Source: Psychrobacter sp. 72-O-c (GTDB taxonomy: Bacteria > Pseudomonadota > Gammaproteobacteria > Pseudomonadales > Moraxellaceae). Taken from it: a stretch of 62,621 nt of DNA. Below, in pieces: positions 36,909 to 46,563 of this stretch (position 1 is the first letter of the stretch; each line of letters starts with the position of its first letter). The stretch spans positions 1 to 62,621 of the forward strand of contig NZ_CAJHBI010000021.1 of assembly GCF_904846605.1 (NCBI RefSeq), read 5' to 3'. A program made the position numbers and the translations under genes. The notes beneath the pieces were generated by a model. That model did not search any database, had not been told where the DNA came from, and saw only the letters and a program-made list of their open reading frames with translations.

Positions 36909-36933
36909 AAAAAAGCTGGGCAAGCACCCAGCT
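36909..36933 (-). terminator. intrinsic terminator of nadE
   Basis: On the minus strand AGCTGGG pairs with CCCAGCT over a 6-nt loop, followed by TTTTTTATT. Confidence 0.88.
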
Positions 36934-37034
36934 GATTATAAAAAATGACGATTGTTTCTTGTAAAAAACTAAAGCTATCTCAGTATTAAGGTCTCAATAT
37001 GACAGACATAAAACGATAAAATAATGATGAGCTT

Positions 37035-38726
37035 TTAACCTTTTACTGACCATTTGTTAACCAAGGGATAACGGCGTTCACGACCAAAGGCTTTGTGGCT
37101 AATCTTAGTACCAATGGGTGCCTGACTACGTTTGTATTCGCTATTATCGACCATAGTGATGATTTTGGCGATTACCTCCGCGTCAAAACCCTTATCAATA
37201 ATGTCTTGATAGCCCATATCTTCATCGACATATAATTTTAGAATACCGTCTAAGACCTCATAATCTGGTAGGCTGTCTTGGTCCTTTTGATCGGGACGCA
37301 GCTCAGCTGACGGTGGACGGGTTATAACGCGCTCAGGAATGACTGGCGTGTCCTCAAGGCGGTTGCGATAGCTTGCCAAGTCATAGACTTGGGTTTTATA
37401 AACGTCTTTTAGCACATCAAAACCACCCGCCATATCACCGTATAAGGTAGAGTAGCCAACGGCTAGCTCTGACTTGTTACCAGTGGTAATGACCAAATGC
37501 CCAAACTTGTTAGACAAGGCCATTAAGATGACGCCACGCGCGCGCGCTTGGATATTTTCTTCGGTAGTGTCTGCAGGCGACTTGTTAAATAACGGCGCAA
37601 GCGTATGACGAATACCTTCAACCGCATCAAAAATAGGACAAACCGTATAAGAAACGTTTAAGCGACGGGCTTGGGCTTGCGCGTCTTCTAAGCTGATTTT
37701 TGAAGTGTATTCGTACGGCATCATTACCGCATAGACCTTGTCTGCGCCCAGTGCATCGACCGCGATACATAAGGTCAACGCCGAATCAATACCGCCAGAC
37801 AAACCGATGATCACCCCGGTAAATCCTGAATTATTGACATAATCACGCAAGCCTACGACCAGTGCTTGGTACATTTCTGACTCGCGGCTCAACGATAGTG
37901 GCGCTTTGACTTGAGTATTGAACTTGAGGGTATTGACGTTCAAGCTGGCTAGCATAAGCTGATTCATAAAGCGTGGTGCTTCATGAGCGATAGTGCCATC
38001 AGCTTGTACCGCCATCGAGCCACCATCAAACACTAAGTCATCTTGACCGCCAACGGCATTGACATAAATAATCGGCAGCTTGTGCTCGCGACTGCGCTTG
38101 GCCAGCATAGTCTTGCGCGCGTCTTGTTTTTTCAATTCAAACGGCGAGGCATTTAGGCTGACAATAAGGTCGGCGCCTTGTTGCTTCAGCTCAGCAGTGA
38201 GGTTCTTTTCCCATAAATCTTCACAGATAAGTAGGCCAATGGTAATACCTTTATAGTCAAATAAAACTTGATTGCGCCCTTTATCAAAGTAACGGCGCTC
38301 ATCAAAGACCCCATAGTTGGGTAAGAACTGTTTATGATAAAAGCCTTTTTGATGGCCATTGTGAAGGATGGCAGCGGAGTTAAACGTGCCATGATGGTCG
38401 ACATGGGGATAGCCGACAATCATCACGATATCTTCAATATCACTTAAGGTAGATAGAGCACTTTTGATGCGACCGGATAAACTAGGGCGCAACAGTAAGT
38501 CTTGTGGGGGATAGCCTAGTAACGCCAGCTCTGGAAAGATGATAACATCAGCACCTTGCTTGCGCGCTTGTAATGCTAGCGTGCGCATTTTTTCGGCATT
38601 GGTAGTGATATCGCCGACCAAAAAGTGCGATTGAGCTAAGGCAAAAGTGACGGTATCTTGGGTCATAGTAGTCTTACTATCCTCATTCGAGGGAGTAAGG
38701 TTAGGGGTATCAGTGTCTTTTGACAT
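37035..38726 (-). CDS. nadE: glutamine-dependent NAD+ synthetase
   Basis: The enzyme makes NAD+ from deamido-NAD+ using ammonia from glutamine. The N-terminal nitrilase-type glutaminase domain has its Glu in FPELALLGYPPQDLLL, Lys in FYHKQFLPNYGVFDE and Cys in GLLICEDLWEKN. The C-terminal synthetase domain has the PP-loop GLSGGIDSALTL and TTGNKSELAVGYSTLYGDMAG. I choose the start at 38726 (MSKDTDTPNLTP, 563 aa) because AGGAA lies just before it; the frame extends 15 codons upstream to 38771 without such a site. A further ATG at MTQDTVTF would also give a complete glutaminase domain. Confidence 0.95.
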   Translation of the reverse strand: MSKDTDTPNLTPSNEDSKTTMTQDTVTFALAQSHFLVGDITTNAEKMRTLALQARKQGADVIIFPELALLGYPPQDLLLRPSLSGRIKSALSTLSDIEDIVMIVGYPHVDHHGTFNSAAILHNGHQKGFYHKQFLPNYGVFDERRYFDKGRNQVLFDYKGITIGLLICEDLWEKNLTAELKQQGADLIVSLNASPFELKKQDARKTMLAKRSREHKLPIIYVNAVGGQDDLVFDGGSMAVQADGTIAHEAPRFMNQLMLASLNVNTLKFNTQVKAPLSLSRESEMYQALVVGLRDYVNNSGFTGVIIGLSGGIDSALTLCIAVDALGADKVYAVMMPYEYTSKISLEDAQAQARRLNVSYTVCPIFDAVEGIRHTLAPLFNKSPADTTEENIQARARGVILMALSNKFGHLVITTGNKSELAVGYSTLYGDMAGGFDVLKDVYKTQVYDLASYRNRLEDTPVIPERVITRPPSAELRPDQKDQDSLPDYEVLDGILKLYVDEDMGYQDIIDKGFDAEVIAKIITMVDNSEYKRSQAPIGTKISHKAFGRERRYPLVNKWSVKG

Positions 38727-39608
38727 TGTTATTGTTCCTATCAATATATTGTTTAAAATTTGGTGAAGCATTATTAGTTTGAAATAGCGGGTAGTTCAAA
38801 ATAGCCAGTTCAAAAGTATTAACTCAAAATAAAAACAGCTCAAAATGAATCCGAAATTATCCAAAACATTACTCTTAATTTTGAATCCGAATTCCGAATT
38901 CGCGTTATGAGTTTAAAACGTGGTGCAGACGCTAATGTATCGCTCGTGGACAATGCCCACATGCCTAAGGTATTAAACCCACATGCTTAAGGTATTAGGC
39001 ATAGTTTAAAAAGTAGCCATTGAAATGGTTCGGTAGCTACTGAATTTGTTCTAAAGGTTATTGTTAGAAGTAGTTCTAAAAAAATAGTCTTGAAAATATG
39101 TTAAGTACTAAAAATGTTGAAAATAGACCGCGTAAAATTGACTTAACTTCATTTTAAAAACTTAAAAAGAGTTTCTTTAGTATAACATTAATTGTTCGCC
39201 CTACGAGAACGCAGCAGTGATTTACCCTGACTGGTGTCTGCTCATAGCGTTTAGGTAAAAGGGGCTTAACGGCTGTCGTTTTTAGAGCCTAAGTTTTGGG
39301 CGTTAAAGTTAGCGTTCAGTTGGACGCCACAAAGAAAATTGTAAGTAAAAATTACAACATATCATTATTTATTTGTTATACCTTACTGCATAATAGGGAG
39401 TTATGTAAAAAGGAATGGCAGTCAGTTTAAGTCACGTAATTTTTCATGCCTTTTTATACAGAAATACTTTGTCCTTATACTTATTATTAACTACTATCGC
39501 CAATGGATGCCGCTTATGGATATGGTCCATAAGCTGATGTTCGCATATTCATAAATTTTGCAGCAAAAGCGCGCTAGGTTTTTGCTGTTCGTTGTTGGTT
39601 TATACCCT
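38727..39608. other. long A+T-rich nadE/AI-2E family divergent spacer
   Basis: In about 880 bp I see no gene. It has a 22-bp direct tandem duplication (CCCACATGCCTAAGGTATTA-type, 38956-38977 and 38978-38999, two differences) and a small run of CCGAATT units near 38886-38902. Promoters for both flanking genes must be inside. Confidence 0.5.
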
Positions 39609-40745
39609 ATGATTGAAAACTGGACAAAAGAATTTATTATTCAGCGCTTGCTGTCCATCACCTTATTAGTGGTGCTTTTTATACTATGTTTTCAGGTAGT
39701 ACAGTTTTTTATTGTGCCGGCATTGTGGGCGGCTATATTAGCTTATGTAACCTTTCCAATTTATAATTTTTTCCATGAAAAAGTAAGGCTTAGCTCGAAC
39801 TTTAGCGCGGCTATAATGACGGTCAGTATCTCTTTGATAATTGGCGTACCGTTAGTTATTGGTATATTTATCTTGCAACAAGAAGCACTAAGCATAATCA
39901 GTAACTTGATTTATCGGGTTAGAGTAGGCTATGTAGATGTGCCTGATTCTATTAAAGACCTTCCTATTCTTGGTCAGCAAGTTAAAGATATTCTGTGGAG
40001 AATCAACAAAAACCCTGAAGGCACGCTTGAAGCGTTTCGCCTTTGGGTACAGTCGCATCTGTACTATGGCAAAGTAGCGCTTGATGTGGTGTTTAGTAGT
40101 CTTGCTAAGCTTGGTATGGCGTTGATGACTCTGTTCTTCTTTTATCGCGATGGTACCAGCCTCATACGTCAAATTCGCCAAGCATTGCGCAATATTATCG
40201 GTAATCGTATTGATGGTTATATTGACTCTGTGGGTTCCACCACGCGTGCGGTGGTATATGGCATTGGTCTGACCGCGTTAGCGCAGGCAATACTTGCAGG
40301 TATCGGCTATTATTTCTCAGGGTCGCCAAGTCCGATTCTATTGACTATTTTGACCTTTGTGGTGGCGCTGATACCGTTTGGTACGCCATTTGCATGGGGT
40401 GCGGTGTCGATTTGGTTGTTAAGCCAAGGACATACCGCAGAAGGTATTGGTTTGGCTCTCTGGGGCGTGCTGGTGATAAGCTGGGTCGACAATTTAATTC
40501 GTCCTATCGTTATTAGCGGTGCTACCAAAATTCCTTTTATCATTATTTTCATCGGTGTTTTAGGCGGTTTAACTGCTTTTGGTTTTGTCGGTTTATTTAT
40601 CGGCCCCGTTGTATTGGCCATTGGACTTGCGGTATGGCGCGAGTGGATATCTCAAAATAAAAATGAAATTTTCGCGCCACAAGAAATAGTTTTAAACGAC
40701 AATCAGAACCCGCTGCCTGTTGATGAGCGTACTGAAAACAACTGA
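39609..40745 (+). CDS. AI-2E family transporter (PerM/TqsA-type)
   Basis: This 378-aa polytopic membrane protein has about eight hydrophobic segments. Family features include the N-terminal TM pair with VPALWAAILAYVTFPIYN, the amphipathic middle region (about residues 120-165), and the C-terminal half with FGTPFAWGAVSIWLLSQG, WVDNLIRPIVISG and FVGLFIGPVVLAIGLAVWREW, the last a strong family signature. Members export varied substrates (autoinducer-2 for TqsA; Na+/H+ exchange for some), so the substrate is not assigned. The frame extends to a TTG at 39558, but I prefer the ATG at 39609; neither has a clear ribosome site. pdxB follows 32 nt later. Confidence 0.88.
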   Translation: MIENWTKEFIIQRLLSITLLVVLFILCFQVVQFFIVPALWAAILAYVTFPIYNFFHEKVRLSSNFSAAIMTVSISLIIGVPLVIGIFILQQEALSIISNLIYRVRVGYVDVPDSIKDLPILGQQVKDILWRINKNPEGTLEAFRLWVQSHLYYGKVALDVVFSSLAKLGMALMTLFFFYRDGTSLIRQIRQALRNIIGNRIDGYIDSVGSTTRAVVYGIGLTALAQAILAGIGYYFSGSPSPILLTILTFVVALIPFGTPFAWGAVSIWLLSQGHTAEGIGLALWGVLVISWVDNLIRPIVISGATKIPFIIIFIGVLGGLTAFGFVGLFIGPVVLAIGLAVWREWISQNKNEIFAPQEIVLNDNQNPLPVDERTENN

Positions 40746-40777
40746 TAGTAAAATTTCATCAATAAAGGCGCTCAACG

Positions 40778-41944
40778 ATGCCTAACGCTATTCCCTCTCA
40801 TGTTATTAATCCTGACGTTATTAACGCTAATGCTGAAACTACGCAGACCCTCACTATTGTCGCTGATAGTAACATTGCGAGCCTTGATGCGTTTTTTAAT
40901 CCGCAAACGCTGGGAAAAGGGGCTGATCAGACGGTAAATGTCGTTGCTGTGGCAGGACGGGATATCAATGCGCAACTACTCGCAGACACTCAGCCCGATG
41001 TGCTATTAATACGATCTGTGACACCGATAAATGAGCGGTTATTGATAGATAATCATAGCGTGAAGTTCATCGGTTCTGCGACTATTGGTACTGACCACGT
41101 TGATGAGGCTTATTTGGCTGAGCGCAATATTACCTTTGCCAATGCCGCTGGCTGTAGCAAGCATTCGGTGGCGCAATATGTGCTGACTGCTATCTTAACT
41201 CTACGTCCGCAATATTGGCAGCAGCCAATGACCCCATTAACATTGGGCATCATTGGTCTTGGCAATATTGGTAGCACGCTGGCACACTATGCAACTGATT
41301 TGGGCTGGCAAGTGCTCGGTTATGATCCGTTATTACCTGAATCAACGTTTAACAACGCCAGCTTCGCTCAGGTACTGAGCAAAAGTGATGTGGTAAGTTT
41401 GCATGTGCCGCTAACGGATGCAGAAGGCATTAATAGCAGTAACTATCCAACACGGCATTTAATTGATACGGCTGTTCTTGAGGCGCTGCCAGTAGATACT
41501 CTACTAATTAATAGCGCGCGCGGACCCGTGATTAAGGCCGATGACCTCGAGGCGGATATAGACCGTACAGGACGGCAGGTCGTGCTTGATGTGTTTGAAC
41601 ATGAGCCGGAGATTACTGAGCGTTTGTTGTCGAAGCTGGCTATCGCCACAACGCATATCGCTGGCTACACCTTAGAAGGTAAGCTACGCGGCACGCAAAT
41701 AATCTATGACGCGTTATGTGAAAAATTTACCGTGGTACCTGCTCAGTCCATGCATAAACTGCTACCAGTCAATATGTTCTTATGGTCTGAGCTAAGAGCG
41801 CATCCGGACAGACTTATTAAGTTTTATAACATTATGCAAGACGATGCGTTATTACGGAGCAAGGTAGCTGACGGCCAAGTTAACGGGGCCAGTTTTGACC
41901 AGCTTAGACGGGATTATCACTTGCGTCGCGAATGGCAATTTTAA
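40778..41944 (+). CDS. pdxB: erythronate-4-phosphate dehydrogenase PdxB
   Basis: PdxB oxidises 4-phosphoerythronate in the DXP-dependent route to pyridoxal phosphate. It belongs to the D-2-hydroxyacid dehydrogenase family. Motifs are GLGNIGSTLAHYATDLGWQV (NAD fold), NSARGPVIKADDL with the catalytic Arg, DVFEHEPEI with the catalytic Glu, and THIAGYTLEGKLRGT with the catalytic His. The motif HIAGY-x-LEGK-x-RGT plus the C-terminal dimerisation segment separate PdxB from other family members. It has 388 aa. The ribosome site AAAGG is present. A PLP-carrier gene lies 5 kb upstream but not in the same unit. Confidence 0.94.
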   Translation: MPNAIPSHVINPDVINANAETTQTLTIVADSNIASLDAFFNPQTLGKGADQTVNVVAVAGRDINAQLLADTQPDVLLIRSVTPINERLLIDNHSVKFIGSATIGTDHVDEAYLAERNITFANAAGCSKHSVAQYVLTAILTLRPQYWQQPMTPLTLGIIGLGNIGSTLAHYATDLGWQVLGYDPLLPESTFNNASFAQVLSKSDVVSLHVPLTDAEGINSSNYPTRHLIDTAVLEALPVDTLLINSARGPVIKADDLEADIDRTGRQVVLDVFEHEPEITERLLSKLAIATTHIAGYTLEGKLRGTQIIYDALCEKFTVVPAQSMHKLLPVNMFLWSELRAHPDRLIKFYNIMQDDALLRSKVADGQVNGASFDQLRRDYHLRREWQF

Positions 41945-42042
41945 ATAACCTCTATAAGTTAAATAGCCTCTATATAAACAGTCCCTATAAACTTTGATCG
42001 ATGTTAAAATCTTCACGGTTTTAAGAATAGTAGTAAACAGCG

Positions 42043-43050
42043 ATGACCTTAGACAGTAAGCAAACCTTAATGCCCACGCCATCATACGCGCCAACGATGA
42101 CTTTGACTACGGCGCGTAAGCTCGCAAAAATGCTGCACGATATTCGGCAGTTTTTTATAGCACGCCAAGTGCTTGAGGTACAAACGCCGTTACTATCGCA
42201 GGCCGGAAATACCGATACTTTTCTACAATCAGTCACTGCTCACGTGACCTATCAAGACCAACAACGCCCCTATTATCTGCATACTTCACCTGAATTTGCG
42301 ATGAAGCGTTTACTTGCCAGTTGGCAGGTGGCTATTTATCAGATTTGTCCGGTTTTTCGTGATAACGAGATAGGGACACGGCATAATATTGAGTTCACCA
42401 TGCTTGAGTGGTATCAGCCGCACTATAGCTTAAATGACCTTGCTACCGAGCTTAGTGAGCTGTTATCAGTGCTGTACGGCTATCCAGTAGTGATGAATCA
42501 TTACCGCTATGTTGACGCGTTTATGGACTTTGTCGGTATTCACCCCCTAACGGCTAGCATCGACGCGCTACAAGCGGTCGCAGAAGATAAAGGCTTAACA
42601 GGCTTTGATTTTAATAATGAAGAAGACAGTCACCAAAGCTGGCTAGATTTGTTGTTCAGCCATGCGGTAGAACCAAACCTAGGGCATGATTTGCCCACGT
42701 TGATTATAGAATATCCACCTGCGACTGCCGCATTAGCAAAAACGGCCCTTGATAGGGACGGTAATATGGTGGCCAAACGCTTTGAGTTATATATCAATGG
42801 TATTGAGATTGCTAACGCCTATGATGAACTGGCGGATGGGCAGGCGTTAAGACAACGCTTTGAGCAAGACAATCAATTGCGCCGTCGTCATAACTTACCG
42901 CCGGTCCCCATTGATGAGCATTTGCTAGCCGCTTGCGATGATTTGCCACCATGTAGCGGCATTGCTGTTGGTATCGACAGACTATTGATGGTGCTAACGG
43001 GAGCAACTTGCCTACAAGAAGTAATCCCTTTCCCTAGTGGTTTGGCATAA
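42043..43050 (+). CDS. epmA: EF-P--(R)-beta-lysine ligase EpmA (GenX/PoxA)
   Basis: EpmA is a class II lysyl-tRNA synthetase paralogue lacking the anticodon domain. It attaches beta-lysine to elongation factor P. Motif 2 is in QICPVFRDNEIGTRHNIEFT, preceded by YYLHTSPEFAMKRLL. Motif 3 is GIAVGIDRLLMVLTG at the C-terminus. NGIEIANAYDELAD is the characteristic substrate-pocket stretch. The length of 335 aa matches (E. coli 325). The start could also be one of two ATGs slightly downstream. epmB and efp are not in this window. Confidence 0.95.
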   Translation: MTLDSKQTLMPTPSYAPTMTLTTARKLAKMLHDIRQFFIARQVLEVQTPLLSQAGNTDTFLQSVTAHVTYQDQQRPYYLHTSPEFAMKRLLASWQVAIYQICPVFRDNEIGTRHNIEFTMLEWYQPHYSLNDLATELSELLSVLYGYPVVMNHYRYVDAFMDFVGIHPLTASIDALQAVAEDKGLTGFDFNNEEDSHQSWLDLLFSHAVEPNLGHDLPTLIIEYPPATAALAKTALDRDGNMVAKRFELYINGIEIANAYDELADGQALRQRFEQDNQLRRRHNLPPVPIDEHLLAACDDLPPCSGIAVGIDRLLMVLTGATCLQEVIPFPSGLA

Positions 43051-43104
43051 GGCGCTTATAAGCTTTAGCACACGAATAGCCTCAATTCATATACGCCAAC
43101 AACA

Positions 43105-43140
43105 AACATACCGACAATAAAAAACATACCGACAATAAAA
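43105..43140. repeat. perfect 18-bp tandem duplication after epmA
   Basis: AACATACCGACAATAAAA occurs twice back to back (43105-43122, 43123-43140), running directly into a long hairpin. Confidence 0.92.
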
Positions 43141-43209
43141 AACATGTCATCAATCGCCCCATTCTAGATACTGTTTCTAGAAGCTATGAGCCAATTGGTG
43201 ACATGTTTT
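43139..43209. terminator. long two-tier hairpin between epmA and the SDR gene
   Basis: Outer arms AAAACATGTCATCAAT (43139-43154) and ATTGGTGACATGTTTT (43194-43209) pair over 16 positions with one G-T wobble. Inside, TTCTAGA (43162) pairs with TCTAGAA (ending 43182). A-runs and T-runs at the foot would let it work as a terminator for both converging genes. Confidence 0.65.
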
Positions 43210-43251
43210 GAAGGTTGTTACTTTGATATTTGCTAATGGTTAGCAGATTCG

Positions 43252-43890
43252 TTATAAACTTGCGATAGCTTCATTTATTGGCGTATCACCATTCTGCATG
43301 CTAAAGACCTTTTTGCTCGCGCTGTCAGCATTTAACACCGCTGTTAGCGTAGCAGCGACATCTTCGATGGCATTCTCGCCAGCATCAGTACCGTTGACTG
43401 TAATTTTACCGGTACCGGCACGTTCTTTTAGGGCAGCGGCTTGAACGATAGTGTAATCAAGGGTGCTGTCGTTGACTAACCATTGGTCAGCGTAATGTTT
43501 GGCAATGTAATATTCTTTTAAACTTTCAATCGCAGAGCTTGTCCATTTGCTAGTGTCTAATGAAAACACTGTGCTGAGCATGATATAACGCTTAATACCT
43601 TTGTCTTGTGCTGCTTGCATGGTTTTCACTGCACCATGTAAATCCACCTCTAATAAGTCTTTATTTCCAGAACCCGCTACGAAATATATGGCTTCAACAT
43701 CATCATCAATTTGATTTTGAATGTCGTTTTTGTTTGCTAGTAGATCTAAATCTAATTGTGAGTAATTATCTGCATCGAATAATTTCTTTTTATCACGTGT
43801 GGTGCCGACCACTTGATGCTTATCGGCTAATAGTTGCTTAACCAAATCACTACCCACTCGACCGCTTGCGCCAATTACTAAAATTTTCAT
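43252..43890 (-). CDS. NAD(P)-binding SDR-family oxidoreductase (NmrA/YwnB-like)
   Basis: This 212-aa atypical short-chain dehydrogenase has GASGRVG at residues 7-13 as the dinucleotide-binding loop, then VEAIYFVAGSG and YIMLSTVFSLD at the usual strand positions. The canonical Tyr-x-x-x-Lys is replaced by a YYIAKHYADQWL-like segment (near residue 127), typical of this NmrA-like group in which catalysis is often absent. It may be an oxidoreductase or a redox sensor; the substrate is unknown. The ribosome site AGGAAA is good. Confidence 0.85.
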   Translation of the reverse strand: MKILVIGASGRVGSDLVKQLLADKHQVVGTTRDKKKLFDADNYSQLDLDLLANKNDIQNQIDDDVEAIYFVAGSGNKDLLEVDLHGAVKTMQAAQDKGIKRYIMLSTVFSLDTSKWTSSAIESLKEYYIAKHYADQWLVNDSTLDYTIVQAAALKERAGTGKITVNGTDAGENAIEDVAATLTAVLNADSASKKVFSMQNGDTPINEAIASL

Positions 43891-44402
43891 AATTTTTCCT
43901 ATTATTTATAATGGATTTACTGTTTTAAATATTTACCATTAAGCGTCACATATGAAAAATAATACATGACAGTTATCGTTATAAAGTTCTTAACGGTAAA
44001 AGCTGAATACACAGTAACAAACAAAAGGTATTTACTTCGTTATGAAGCGTGCCTATTGCATGATGTTTAGTTGCAGAATGTATAAGGTTTGCAATAAGGA
44101 AAAGAAATGAATTGTGCTATTTATTAAGACGGTAAAAGAATAGTGAGAGATATAATAAAAGCGGTATAGGTAAAAAACGGTTATTAGCTTATTCATACTA
44201 TAGTTGAGCCACTTTAAAACGAACACAGTATGGCTGGGAGAAATTTTCGAAGCATCGAAAAGTGATGCAGTCACACAGCAAGCTAGAAAAATTTCTCCCA
44301 GCCATACGAAATAATATGTGTATCCATTTTATTTGGTACTGACTGTACTAAATTTATCGTATCCGTTTAATCTATTCATGCATTAGGTTGTTTGCACATA
44401 AA
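43891..44402. other. SDR/yaiI spacer
   Basis: These 512 bp contain copy B of the dispersed hairpin element. The remainder is A+T-rich; no gene is supported. Confidence 0.5.
44197..44348. repeat. dispersed hairpin element, copy B (inverted relative to A)
   Basis: It starts ACTATAGTTGAGCC and ends near GGTACTGACTGTA. The arms GTATGGCTGGGAGAAATTTT (44228-44247) and its exact complement (44288-44307) give 20 perfect base pairs. A short inner GTGA / TCAC stem is kept. Confidence 0.85.
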
Positions 44403-44855
44403 TCAACCACGAACGAGACTATTAAGCCCATCAGCAAAAGCTTTTTTATCGCGGTCGCCATACGGTTTTTGGCCGCTCATTTGTTGCAACTCTAACACTC
44501 CAGTACCACGCATAGTATCCATAAAATCGCGCATATTCAGCTTTTGCTTGATGTTGTTTTTATCATAAATGACTCCGCGCGTGGTTAGAACCTTGCCGCC
44601 TTTATCAAGAATATCGTTGGCCAATGGAATGTCACTAGTGATGGCCAAATCGCCTGCTTGTATGTGCTCAACGATATAATCATCGGCTTTGTCGAACCCT
44701 TGTGGCACTACTGTCATCGTTATCAATGGCGATTTTCGAACCTTAATCGGCTGATTGGCAACGAATATCGCCATCGTTTGTGTGCGTTCAGCAGTTTTGA
44801 TAATCAACTCTTTGGCAATCAGCGGCACTGCATCGGCATCCACCCAAATCTGCAT
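44403..44855 (-). CDS. yaiI: UPF0178/DUF188 protein YaiI
   Basis: This 150-aa soluble protein starts MQIWVDADAVPLIAKELIIK and contains VPQGFDKADDYIVEHI and DLAITSDIPLANDILDKGG, the three acidic motifs of DUF188, a PIN-like fold. Function is unknown, though the acidic residues suggest a metal-dependent nuclease relative. Its ATG overlaps the purK stop (TAATG around 44855), so it is the last gene of the purK unit and translationally coupled to it. The length equals that of E. coli YaiI. Confidence 0.92.
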   Translation of the reverse strand: MQIWVDADAVPLIAKELIIKTAERTQTMAIFVANQPIKVRKSPLITMTVVPQGFDKADDYIVEHIQAGDLAITSDIPLANDILDKGGKVLTTRGVIYDKNNIKQKLNMRDFMDTMRGTGVLELQQMSGQKPYGDRDKKAFADGLNSLVRG

Positions 44856-46246
44856 TATTTTTTTGCCTCATCATTGGCGTCTTTTGGCGTTTTATAATTT
44901 GCAGTTATAGTAGACGCTTCTTTTGCAGCGTTAAGGTCAGCTTCTTGGCCTTCAGGATCATCTTGGCGTTCAACATCGCTTGCGCTATTAAGCTCAGCAT
45001 GGCTTATCGCCGCGCTTGTTTTATCTAGACCGACTTTATTGGGTAGTACCGCAACCAGCTTGGCCAATGCTGGTTCTAAATCGGTAACGTCGTTGGGCAT
45101 TAAGGTAATGTGGGCAATTTTGCGGTCTTCGCGTTCAGACTTATGATAGCTGTGATAGTGAGCGCCATCTATATTTAGAACGGCGCTAATATCAGGATAC
45201 TGTCCCAATACGTTGACCATAATCGCCGGATGGACGTTGTCGGTATCACCTAAAGGCAGACCCACCACAGCTCGAATATGGTTTTCAAATTGACTGGTGA
45301 CAGCCCCTTCGATACTCCAGTGACCAGAGTTGTGGACGCGCGGTGCAATCTCATTAGCAAGTAGAGAATCATGGCCGCGGGCGTCTTTAGTGACGAATAG
45401 CTCAAGCGCCATAACACCAACATAGCCGAGATGATTCATCACCGTCGTAATCGCCTCTTTTGCTTGTTTAAATAAATGACTGGTACCCACTGCTGGCGCT
45501 TGAGTCTTGGCTAGTACACCATTGTGATGATGGTTTTCGACTAAGTCATAACAGCGAACCGTACCGTCTTGCGCGCGTGCAGCAATGATGGAGACCTCAC
45601 GGCTAAAGTTAATAAAACCCTCAGCTATTAATGGAGCAGGTGTCGGCGTCAATGCCCCTTTGCCGCTTACTGCCTCTTTGAGGTCTTGCCAAGCCAGCTT
45701 GATATCACTGTCTTGCTTGATAACATATTGGCCTTTGCCATCATAACCACCGCGGCTGGTTTTAAGCACGATAGGTAATCCTAAGGTATCGCAAGCCTGT
45801 TTTAATTCGGCTTGTGAACTAACCACCATAAAGGGCACAGTGGCGATATCAAGTGTATTGAACATTTGCTTTTCTTTTAAGCGGTCTTGAGCGATATCAA
45901 GGGCAATCGGCGGCGGAAACATACCTTGTTTTGTACTGGTACTTTTTGTGCCTGTACTTTTTACGTTTGACTGGGACAACTTCGCCAGCTGCTCGACGGT
46001 TACTGTTGGGGTGTTTTCAAACTCTAAGGTAAACACGTCTGCTGCGGCAATAAAATCTTCTAACTGTTCGCTGCTAAAGACGCGGCCATAAAGGCTGGCA
46101 GGGCAGTCGACATTGTCTTCTAAAAACACACACTGATAACCCAACGGCAGTGCCGCTTGTGCGAGCATCATGCCGAGCTGACCACCGCCTAAAATACCGA
46201 TAGTACGAATGGTTTGGGTGACAGGATAAGCGTTGGCTGTGGTCAT
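44855..46246 (-). CDS. purK: N5-carboxyaminoimidazole ribonucleotide synthase PurK
   Basis: PurK makes N5-CAIR from AIR, ATP and bicarbonate in purine synthesis. It is an ATP-grasp enzyme starting with the Rossmann-like TIGILGGGQLGMMLAQAA. Other motifs are KTSRGGYDGKGQYV (glycine-rich ATP loop), VALELFVTKDARG-type catalytic segment and NEIAPRVHNSGHWSIEGA. At 463 aa it is longer than the usual 355-380, with a spacer of Ser/Thr/Lys near residue 95 and an acidic C-terminal extension of about 60 residues beyond the fold. A GAG element lies before the ATG. purE lies upstream, but 341 nt away, separated by a repeat element. Confidence 0.95.
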   Translation of the reverse strand: MTTANAYPVTQTIRTIGILGGGQLGMMLAQAALPLGYQCVFLEDNVDCPASLYGRVFSSEQLEDFIAAADVFTLEFENTPTVTVEQLAKLSQSNVKSTGTKSTSTKQGMFPPPIALDIAQDRLKEKQMFNTLDIATVPFMVVSSQAELKQACDTLGLPIVLKTSRGGYDGKGQYVIKQDSDIKLAWQDLKEAVSGKGALTPTPAPLIAEGFINFSREVSIIAARAQDGTVRCYDLVENHHHNGVLAKTQAPAVGTSHLFKQAKEAITTVMNHLGYVGVMALELFVTKDARGHDSLLANEIAPRVHNSGHWSIEGAVTSQFENHIRAVVGLPLGDTDNVHPAIMVNVLGQYPDISAVLNIDGAHYHSYHKSEREDRKIAHITLMPNDVTDLEPALAKLVAVLPNKVGLDKTSAAISHAELNSASDVERQDDPEGQEADLNAAKEASTITANYKTPKDANDEAKK

Positions 46247-46314
46247 GGAGGGCTCTTTATATTGAAAATGGGTTAAGTCGTTCAGTACGGTAAAAGGCGC
46301 GTAAAAATAGGAAA

Positions 46315-46331
46315 AGGTGCACGATATGCAC
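46315..46331. other. short perfect hairpin near the purK start
   Basis: GGTGCA / TGCACC with a 5-nt loop lies about 70-85 nt upstream of the purK ATG in the transcript. It lacks a T-run and could be an operator-like site or an mRNA hairpin. Confidence 0.45.
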
Positions 46332-46418
46332 CTTGTATTCAGTAAAACCTATCTAAAAATAAATATCAAGTTAACAATATTTAAGTTAAATTTATCTAAG
46401 CTAAAAAGCCATGTTGTC

Positions 46419-46563
46419 GTCAGTTAAGAATAAAATAGGCGCAGATATTATAACGCGCTACTGGTACAAATTTTACTCGCTTGCTGTGTGGCTGCGCCAC
46501 TCCAGAGGCTTAGAAAAATTTATCCTAGTAGCACTGTATTCTTTCTAAAGCGAATCAACTATA
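46419..46563. repeat. dispersed hairpin element, copy C
   Basis: Same orientation as copy A. Arms are 46457-46474 (GCTACTGGTACAAATTTT) and 46515-46532 (AAAATTTATCCTAGTAGC). The inner stem GTGGC / GCCAC is at 46488-46500. It is inserted between purE and purK. Confidence 0.8.
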
